A stretch of 64,000 bases of DNA from Gigaspora margarita. Its lineage: Eukaryota; Glomeromycota; Glomeromycetes; Diversisporales; Gigasporaceae. The translations under genes and the position numbers were made by a program. The DNA lies in contig WTPW01000549.1 of NCBI GenBank assembly GCA_009809945.1, positions 269,336-333,335 on the forward strand, read 5' to 3'. Positions 56,330 through 64,000 of this stretch are shown here, piece by piece. Below the pieces are notes generated by a model. The model was not told where the DNA came from and did no database searches. It saw nothing but the letters and a program-made list of their open reading frames with translations. The first letter of the stretch is position 1. Each line of letters starts with the position of its first letter.

Positions 56330-57130
56330 AAAAAAAAAAATTAATGTAAATAAATAATTTAAATAAATAAATGAAATTATACCGAATTAAAAAAATAACT
56401 AAAATTGAACTGAATTTGAAAAAACAAAATGAAATAAAAAAATTAAATCAATTAAAAAAAAATAAGATGAATATAAAGATTAAATAAATAAATAAATAAA
56501 TAAAAAAAAATTAAACCAAATAAAAAAAAATTAAACAATTAAAGAAAAAAGTAAAATAAAATATTAAAAAAAAAAATAGTTATAAAAAAAAAAAAAAAAA
56601 TTTAAATTAAAAAAAATAAAAAAAAAGGTTGTGGGCGAACATAAAANNNNNNNNNNNNNNNNNNNNNNNNNNNNNNNNNNNNNNNNNNNNNNNNNNNNNN
56701 NNNNNNNNNNNNNNNNNNNNNNNNNNNNNNNNNNNNNNNNNNNNNNNNNNNNNNNNNNNNNNNNNNNNNNNNNNNNNNNNNNNNNNNNNNNNNNNNNNNN
56801 NNNNNNNNNNNNNNNNNNNNNNNNNNNNNNNNNNNNNNNNNNNNNNNNNNNNNNNNNNNNNNNNNNNNNNNNNNNNNNNNNNNNNNNNNNNNNNNNNNNN
56901 NNNNNNNNNNNNNNNNNNNNNNNNNNNNNNNNNNNNNNNNNNNNNNNNNNNNNNNNNNNNNNNNNNNNNNNNNNNNNNNNNNNNAATAAAACCGATTAAA
57001 AAAAAAAGAAAAAAGAAAAAAAAAAGAAAAAAGAAAAAAGAAAAGAAAAAAGAAAAAAAAAATAAAAAAAAAAAATACAATTAAAAAAATAAAACATAAA
57101 ATGTAAAACAATTAAAGAAAAAAAAAATTA
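56330..57130. repeat. A-rich low-complexity tract around an assembly gap
   Basis: AATTAAA/AAAAAAT and AAAAAGAAAAAAG simple sequence flank a run of 338 N (56647-56984). Open frames that cross the N are not real. Confidence 0.8.
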
Positions 57131-57299
57131 TTTTCGCTTGTTTCTTGATCACTTATTTGCACAGGTAATACAAACATAAGAGGAAATAGCCAATCAGAGA
57201 GTCAAATTTTGACTATTCCGGATTATGGGATCCCGACCTGGATCGGAGATTGGGTTGTCACATGACCCAGAAAATCTCATCTACATCCTGGCAATCTTA

Positions 57300-57745
57300 T
57301 CAGATGCAACGTTATACTAATATAACATGATTAGACAAATTCAAAACAAATATTCGTTTTGACAAAAATCGCTTATAACTCAAAAATTTGTATAGGAAAC
57401 CACCTTTAGCGCTCTAACAAAAAAATTTCCTTGTGCAATTTTACTATATAATTTTGCTAACTCCAATCTTTGTACAAGTACTAGCTCTAATGCTATAATG
57501 TTATCACTTCTGTATTACTAATAATTTTTGGTGGTGCTATTGGGGTAATTGACATCAATTACCAATTAAAAACCAGGATCAAGTGTAATGTAAAGAAATT
57601 CAAAATAAACATTTGTTTTGCAAAAATCATATTTATTATAAGATTTATACTAGCAAATTATCTTTTTGGCCTAACAAAAAGTTTTCTCGCACAATTTTGC
57701 TATATAATGCTCTTTCTAACCACCAACATAAATCCAAACCCTAAC
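57300..57745. repeat. Two interspersed repeat copies
   Basis: Copy 1 (about 57300-57480) has AGGAAACCACCTTTAGCGCT, AAAAATTTCCTTGTGCAATT TTACTATATAA. Copy 2 (about 57560-57740) has GTAATGTAAAGAAATTCAAA, CTAACAAAAAGTTTTCTCGC ACAATTTTGCTATATAA and CCAAACCCTAACATAAATC. Both belong to the family at 5490-5840. Copy 2 forms the inner end of the large inverted repeat. Confidence 0.55.
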
Positions 57746-58094
57746 ATAAATCATTTTTTTCTCAAAGGCAATTGAAGCCAGAAAGTCACGTGACAGGTAA
57801 ATTGATTCTACATCCTGTCAACTACCAGATCCATATGGTATGGTATAGTATGGATTTTATCAATTCTACTATACTGTTTTGCCAATATATAGGTTTAATA
57901 TAATAGTAGGTTAGTATGGTACAATTTTTAAATATATGTACCATACTATTTTGATACTATATTTATGCAGATCTGTATGGTACAGTTTGATAAAATTGCA
58001 TCTATACCATACTGATCTGGTATGTCGTACTATACTAATATTTGTAATACCTTACTATATGGATCTGCTCATCTATACCATACTAATCTGTGAA

Positions 58095-58560
58095 ATATCT
58101 AGTAATTTTTGATTTGCTTGTGAACGAAGTCACAAGGTGTGACATTATTGTGAGTAACCAGACTTTTGTATGACAGCAAATCACTAACGAAATGGTATTT
58201 AATATAAGGCACACAAAGTCAATTTTTTATTTTGCATAACCTGGTATTTCAAAATTCTGGCCAGTAAGTCAGATTTTTTTTTTTAAAAAAAAAACTTTAT
58301 GTAGCCTAAATTAATTCATGTTCACATCTAAGATCGCGCAAAGTAATTCTTCGATTTGCATAACATGGAAACAGAAAGTTTTGGTTTTTTTTATCAATCC
58401 TATTAGGTAATTATAGAAAATCAAGGTCATCATCAGGTGATATCAGAGAAAAAATTAAATGGCAAAAATGGAATAATTGTCACAATAGAAATTTGGAAAA
58501 ATTGGGTCAGCAGATTATACAAAATGAAAAATTAACTTTGCATGGGCTAACCTGATGATC
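58095..58560. repeat. Diverged satellite units, both orientations
   Basis: It contains AAAAAAACTTTATGTAGCCT, TTCACATCTAAGAT, TCCTATTAGGTAATTATAGA AAATCAAGGTCATCATCAGG (reverse complement of 19880-19930 phrases) and ACAAAATGAAAAATTAACTT. GCTTGTGAACGAAGTCACAA at 58117 recurs at 61979. Non-coding. Confidence 0.45.
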
Positions 58561-58564
58561 TGCA

Positions 58565-60345
58565 TTGATCTCTTTGTTCTTTGAATTTTCTGCTCGACAT
58601 TGTGTCCAGCACTATCACAAGAACAAGGCAGATTTTTTAGCAAAAAAGAAGAAGAATTTTCATGTCTTCAGAAAATTTTCAATTTTGAATTACCAAATGA
58701 AAGCTGTTATATCATTTTGTATAACTCCAAAAAAAAATAATAATAAATTTTTTGATCTTTATAATAATTTTCTGGGACCAGAAGGAAGAAATATAAGGGC
58801 TAACGCATGGTGCAAGAACACTAGATTAACCTCTCTGGATTTTAGTGAAGATGTATTTTGCAGAAATTGTGAAAAAATATATAATATTGATCATAAAGAA
58901 AATTGGAGTTGGAAAGAGATGAGCATAAAGCATTCATTTGTGCTCAAATCTGCAGTTATGGGTAATGCTGTTGAGATAAAAGCTGTTGGTGTCTCTTATT
59001 ATAATGAAATTGGAGTTGAAAAAGAAGAACACAAGGTATTTGTTCATTACCAAAAATTTGCAATTATATGCAATACTAGAAATTTTGATCTTCACGATAA
59101 TTTCTGGGACCAGAGAGAGGTAAAGAACACTAGATTGATCTCTCTGAGTCTTGGTAAAAATAGTCTTGTAGCAAAGTATAAAGAAGTATTAGTAGATGCA
59201 TGTTGCAAGAATGTTGCAATAATGATAGGAAATACTAACAAAAACATAGGATGTTTGACACGATAATATAAAGTAAGTTGAAGTTGAAAAGGAGGAACAT
59301 AAAGTATTCATTTATGATCAAACTAGCATATATGGGTAGAGCTGTTGAATAAAGCAATTGGTGTCTGTTTTTCATAATGAGATTGGAGTTGAAAAAAAGA
59401 ACACAAGATATTTGTTTAGTACCAAGAATCTGTGGATATGTGTAATACTAAAAATTTCAATCTTCGCAATAATTTTCTGGAACAAGAAGGAGAATAAGGA
59501 ATATTATACTGACTCTCTGGATCTTGGTAAAAAATAGTCTTGTGGCGAAGTAGAAAAAAAAAGAGCATTAGCAGCAAAAATGGTTATAATAATGATATGA
59601 AATACTGATGAAATGTATGATGTTGAACATTGTGATATAAAGAAAATTGGATAAAAAGAAGGAGTATAAAGTGCTTATTTATAATCAAAATCTGCAGATT
59701 TGGGTAATGCTATTGAAGTGATATTGGAATTGGAGTTTAAAAAAAAAAAAAAGGACACAAGGCATTTGTTTAGTCCAGAAATCTGCTGATATGCATAATA
59801 AAAATTCTGATCATTATAATTATTTTCTGGGACCAGCCAGAGAAAAAGCATACGAGTTGCATTTTGCAAGAGCACTTGTTGACCTCACTGAATCTTGGTA
59901 AAATAGTCTTGGGGTGAAGTAAAAAAGGTATTAGCAGATAGATTTTGCAAGGATGTTACAATAATGATAAAAAATACGAATTAAAATCTGCAGTTATGGG
60001 TAATTCTGTTGGAAATAAAATGTTGGTATCTGTTATCAATAGAATTGAAATAGAAAAAGAAGGACACAAGGCTCTAGTTTTTACCAAAAATCTAATAATA
60101 TGTGTGATACTGGAAATTCAATATTCACAATAATTTTCTAGAACCAGAAGGAGGAAAGCAAGAGCAGATAGCTCCTGGTAAAATAGTAGTGGCAATGTAG
60201 GGAAGCATCAGTAGATGTATTTTGCAATAATGTTATAGAATATATAATATGGGATATTGAGAGATAAGAAAATTAGAGTTGAAATAAAAACATAAAGCAT
60301 TCATCCATTTACAATCAAAATCAGCAGAGGGTAAACTATTTGTAC
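58565..60345 (+). pseudogene. Sel1-like repeat gene, degenerate tandem array
   Basis: The longest open part (58565-59266, 233 codons) includes KSAVMGNAVEIKAVGVSYYN, EIGVEKEEHKVFVHYQKFA, a clear Sel1-like repeat pair (YYN.IGV.K.EHK.F..YQK.A), then NFDLHDNFWDQ and LGKNSLVAKYKEVL. The same order (FDL..NNF.GP, LGKNSLVAK, EKEGHKAF.YQKS) recurs in broken frames about every 340-370 bases: roughly 58745, 59085, 59455, 59805 and 60115. So it is a tandem duplication of a larger block, with rising decay to the right. Sel1 repeats are protein-protein interaction scaffolds. No start or signal peptide is clear. Confidence 0.5.
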
Positions 60346-60399
60346 AAGTGGCTGATATTATAGTATTGGAGTCATGAGAGTAAAGGCTGGAGTTTGGAA

Positions 60400-61700
60400 A
60401 AAACTACATATTTATATAAGAGTAGAAATGGATATACGGATGTATATGTTCGTGTGTATGTGCGAAGCAGGTGTGTACAGCCTACACTACTCTCAAATTA
60501 AGATTAAAAGTAGTAGTACATGAGTATATAGTACAGAGCATTGTAAAAAAAAAACAAATGTGCATGTTTGTGTATGGGAATTAATATAACTTATATTACA
60601 CATGTGTATAGATTAAAGTGTGTACACTCTATACTACACTTAAGAAATGGTATAGTATATAAAATAAGTAAAGAAAAAGGAATGCACCTGTTGTATAGAG
60701 GTATAAACAGGCATATGAATATATATACTCATGGGTGGGTATAAGTAAGGTAGGTGTAAACACTCTATACTTACTTTTAATCATGGTTATAGTTAAGTGA
60801 ATTCATGTATATAAGTGAGGTGAGTGTGTACACTCTACATTAGATTAAAGGTAGTAGATATAAGTATATAGTACATGCATAGTAAGAAATAAAATGAACA
60901 TGCATGTTTGTTTAGGGTATGAGAATCATATGAATATATATGTCATGTATATGTACAGATTGAAGTGGGTATGTACATCCCACACTGCTCTGAAGTAATA
61001 GTATAGTATACAAGTCAGGTACTGCAAAAAAAAAAGCAGCTGTGTACACTCCACAATGCTCTTAAGTAAAGGTAACAGGTATTGTAAAAACAAAATAAAA
61101 TAAATGCACAGGTTCATGTAAAGGTATGAATAAGGCATACAGACACATATGTTTGTGTATAGGTATTAGCGAGGTAAGTGTAAATACCTGCACTGCCTGC
61201 ACTGCCTGCACTGCCTAAATTATATTAAGGGAAATGATACATAAATTGAAGCAGGGAGTGCACCCTATACTGCTCTTAGATAATGGCAACTTATATAGTA
61301 CACTGAACAGGTATTGAAAAAAAAGAAGAAAAAGAAAGAAAACAATGCACATGTTTATGTAGAGGTAAACAAAGCATACAAATGCATATGTTCATATGGT
61401 ATAAGTAAGGTGGGTATGAACACCTCATACTGCTTCAAATTATAGTAAAGATAAATGATATATTGATTGAAGCAGGTATGTAGAACCTCAAAATATACAT
61501 AAATAGATCAGGTATTAGTTTGCTTATTTTTGGGATTTTATGCAGATTTTTCTATTTTTAGGAATTTTTTGCTTATTTTTTGAGGTTTTTTTCTGCAGAT
61601 TTTCTATTTTTAGTAATTTTATAATTAACCTGACCTATCTATATATATTTTGGGATTCTGTGTATGTACACTCCATACTGCTCTAAAGTAATAGCAACTT
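60400..61700 (+). repeat. Degenerate minisatellite GTGTACACTCTACACTGCTC
   Basis: Phrases TGTACACTCTACACTACTCT, TAAGTAAAGGTA, TATAGTA, AGGTATTGTAAAAA, ATGCACATGTTTGTGTA and GTATAAGTAAGGTGGGT recur about every 130-170 bases (8-9 units). TTTTTGGGATTTTATGCAGA-type words interrupt it at 61520-61640. Non-coding. Confidence 0.6.
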
Positions 61701-61799
61701 ATATAGAATATAGAAACAGGCATTGTAAGAAGAGTTAAAGAAGTTTTACAGGATATCATGTATGATAATATTACAGAGTAGGTATGATTATGTTTCTAG

Positions 61800-62215
61800 A
61801 GTAGTTGTGTATAGGCATAATTGTCTTTCATATATCACAAGATTGCATGATTATTGTTAATAGTCCCATACTGTATAATGTCATTGCATAAAAGGATGTG
61901 ACTGTAGTTATAAAGGATGGTTATGACTATGTATGTGAGAAAGGGGCACACAATGAGACCAGCAATAGTAATGATCTGCTTGTGAACAAAGTCACAAGAC
62001 AGGACATTATTGTGAGAAACTAACAAAGAGATTGAAGTACTATCCTCAAAAAGATCTGCTCACATAATATCCTGCAGCTTGTTTGGTGACCCCATCCTAT
62101 ACTGTATGATATTGTTAGTATAAAAGGATATGACTGTAGTTATAAAGGTTAGTCACAACTGTTGTGTGTGAGAAAGGGTACACAATGAGATGAGCAATAA
62201 TAATGAATAGTATAT
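61800..62215 (+). repeat. Two direct copies of a ~155-bp block
   Basis: GTCCCATACTGTATAATGTC...AAAAGGATGTGACTGTAGTT ATAAAGG...GTGAGAAAGGGGCACACAAT GAGA (61863-61962) is repeated at 62090-62200 with minor changes. No gene. Confidence 0.65.
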
Positions 62216-62339
62216 AAAAGTTGTCTTAATTGTGTAGTGGAACATTTCATAATTGCATATGTACTCTATTACAGACCAAAGCTAGAAGTAGTACACATAC
62301 TATGAATCTAGTCAGGAGTAACAATCATTAGCAAAATAA

Positions 62340-62600
62340 ATATATGAAATCTTTCGAAGGATCATGCAAACATGCGAAATCTTTTGAAAGATCTTGCATA
62401 TTACAATATATTTCGAAATATTTCAAAATATATTTCAAAATTTTTCAGGTTTCAAAAATTTTGAAAATGGTTTCAAAATATTTCGAAAGGAGATTCGAAA
62501 TATTTTAAAAATGGGATCAAAATTTTCAGAAAGTGGATTCAAAATATTTTTCAAAATATTTTGTAATCAAAATATTTTAAAATATTTTAGAATTAGCTAG
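62340..62600 (+). repeat. Short tandem TTTCAAAATATTTCGAAA words
   Basis: Overlapping variants of TTTCAAAATATTTCGAAA. The open frame at 62394-62600 is a product of this composition (F/N/K/I only). Confidence 0.6.
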
Positions 62601-62769
62601 ATCGGTTAGATTAGAATATGTAACCTGGGTTATGCCAAGGACACGTTGAACTATATTTTTGAAATAGTTCAAAATTTTGTATTATTTATTGAAATTAATC
62701 TACTATATTACAAGATCAGATTAGATCTTTTGTTTATTAATTAGATCTTCTATACAGTTTTATATTGTT

Positions 62770-63640
62770 TTTTTTTTGCTTTGTTTACATTGTTTTTTTA
62801 GTTTTGTTCTGTTGTTTTTTGTTTTTGTTTCATTTTTTTTATTTATTTTTGTTCTGTTGTTTTTTGTTTTTGTTTCATTTTTTTTATTTATTTATTTTTT
62901 AATTTTTTCACACTTTACAAGAATATTAACCCTTTGCAAGAAACCTACAACTTTTTGACACTTTGAAAGAATACTAATAAGCTTTGCAAGCCAACTCAGA
63001 CTTTCAACATACTGCAAGACACAACTAATTTCTCTCTAGCAATTTCAAAATTTTCAAAAATGCTTCTTTGCAAGATTTCGCAAGTATTTACTAGGTTTCA
63101 CAAGGTTTCACACGGTTTCACTTTATTTATTTTTTGTTTTTGTTTTTTGTTCTTTATTTTTTAAATTTTTTTATTAATTTATTTTATTTCAGCACTTTGC
63201 GAGAACAAACTTTTACTTCCTGCCATTTTGCAAAATAATGCAACTCAGACTTTTTCAATACTTTGCAAACAAATATATACTTTTCTGGCACATTGCAAGA
63301 ACATTAACCTGGCACTTTATGAAAACAATTTGTTTTGGCAATTTCTGGATATGAACTCTTACCTTAGAGAAATAGAGATTTGGGGCTTCATTTTTTTTAT
63401 TAAGTTTTGCTTACATATTTTTTGTTTTTTATTTGTATTTTTTTTTACATATTTTTTTATTGTATTTATTCCTGACTTCTTCAGAACTTTGATGAATGCA
63501 ATCTAACTTTCTGGTACTTTAAAAAAACACCAACTTTAACTTCTCCAGCACTTTGCAAAAATACTAGATTTTTTTGACAAGTTGCAAAGACACCAACTTT
63601 TACTTGAGAAATGGTTTTTTTTTTATTTTTCACTTCTCTC
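62770..63640 (+). repeat. Degenerate CACTTTGCAAGAACACTAAC repeat and T-rich tracts
   Basis: CTTTGCAAG, CACTTTGC.AGAAC and TTTTTGACA words recur about every 40-60 bases, with TTTTTGTTTTTGTTTCATTT blocks duplicated at 62812 and 62855. Open frames at 62776-62958 and 63228-63506 are driven by the composition and are not called. Confidence 0.55.
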
Positions 63641-64000
63641 ATTTTTAAAAAGTATTAAAAAAAAAGTGCAAAACAAAGGTAACAAAAAAAATAGCAAAGC
63701 TAATACGATAGTTAAACAAAGAAGTGAAGATAATAGCTAATTGTAGGGTGGCAAAAATAAGTATATAGGTGCTAGTTTTTATTTTTTTCTTCTACAATAG
63801 TAATAGAATTAATGTGAAGAAGTGCAAAAGTAGTTAAAATAATATCTAATAATTTAAAAATAATATGTAATAATGTAAAATAATATGTAATAATGTAAAA
63901 ATAATATTGTAAAGAATGTATAATAATTAAAATATAACATATAATAAAATATTATTTAAAGTATATATTTAATTTAAAATTGTAATAAATAAATAAATTG
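63641..64000. other. No recognisable gene
   Basis: AT-rich, with TAATATGTAATAATGTAAAA repeated near 63860-63900. Confidence 0.5.

Larger units (their letters stand above)
52747..58090. repeat. Large inverted duplication, arms ~440 bp
   Basis: The left arm 52747-53182 and right arm 57638-58090 are diverged reverse complements. Both have CAGATTAGTATGGTATAG outside, GGTACGACATACCAGATCAG palindromes, CACGTGA, TTAGGGTTTGGATTTATGTT, and AAACTTTTTGTTAGGCCAGA inside. The segment between holds several nested elements. It may be one composite element or two insertions in opposite directions. Confidence 0.55.

Noticed and set aside
56602-57111. Several 120-170 codon open frames on both strands
   Set aside because: They cross a run of N flanked by A-rich simple sequence.
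62394-63506. Open frames of 60-92 codons near the right end
   Set aside because: Composition is that of F/N/K or F/L low-complexity repeats; nothing resembles a protein family.

Overview
The window looks like a very AT-rich, repeat-dense scaffold from an arbuscular mycorrhizal fungus of the Rhizophagus (Glomeromycotina) kind. I infer this from three protein families that are strongly expanded in those genomes: kinases with a CX2CX9CX2C zinc ribbon followed by a 'WTSGN..ID..I' and 'EWIPFNR' block, Sel1-like repeat proteins, and KRBA2-type integrases. No database search was possible, so the species is an inference.

The only intact large gene I can support is on the minus strand at 46404-52641. 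It has a first exon with an ATG, eight tandem exon cassettes of about 450-580 bases, and one exon carrying a full kinase C-lobe. Each middle cassette starts with kinase strands beta4/beta5 (VYGLTQ...EYM.VF), runs into a four-cysteine zinc ribbon, then beta1-beta3, and ends at helix alphaC (..LKE). All exon edges fall in phase 0 (E | F), so every cassette can be kept or skipped in frame. Only the last cassette has the ATP-binding glycine loop (GKGGFGSV) and the VALK lysine motif; the others have lost the loop. If every exon is joined the protein has about 1,709 residues.

A second, collinear copy lies at 12658-17409. It keeps eight cassettes, but three are broken and the kinase C-lobe exon is gone, replaced by the tail of a MULE/FAR1-like transposase. 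Each locus carries a small inverted-repeat element in an intron that the other lacks. Both loci share a palindromic motif and a TATA-like tract just upstream of the ATG.

The rest is mostly repeats. 1-12.2 kb: MITE-like elements, minisatellites and two palindromic satellite arrays. 17.5-24 kb: diverged interspersed repeats and a fossil SAP/zinc-knuckle gene. 24.1-28.8 kb: a fossil integrase element hit by at least three smaller insertions. 30.1-33.9 kb: a 1.2-kb pogo-like foldback element, a broken hAT transposase and another foldback. 34.7-38.9 kb: a tRNA-derived SINE-like relic, MITEs, and a near-perfect hairpin. 39.0-42.5 kb: a satellite whose units end in A tracts, with an assembly gap. 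45.0-46.2 kb: Sel1 and kinase remnants. 52.7-58.1 kb: nested inverted repeats, with a palindromic array related to the one at 6-7.7 kb. 58.5-64 kb: a broken Sel1-like repeat gene and degenerate minisatellites.

The most interesting item is the cassette array: a symmetric-phase exon series that could make a multi-domain zinc-ribbon/pseudokinase protein or a family of splice variants around one catalytic unit.
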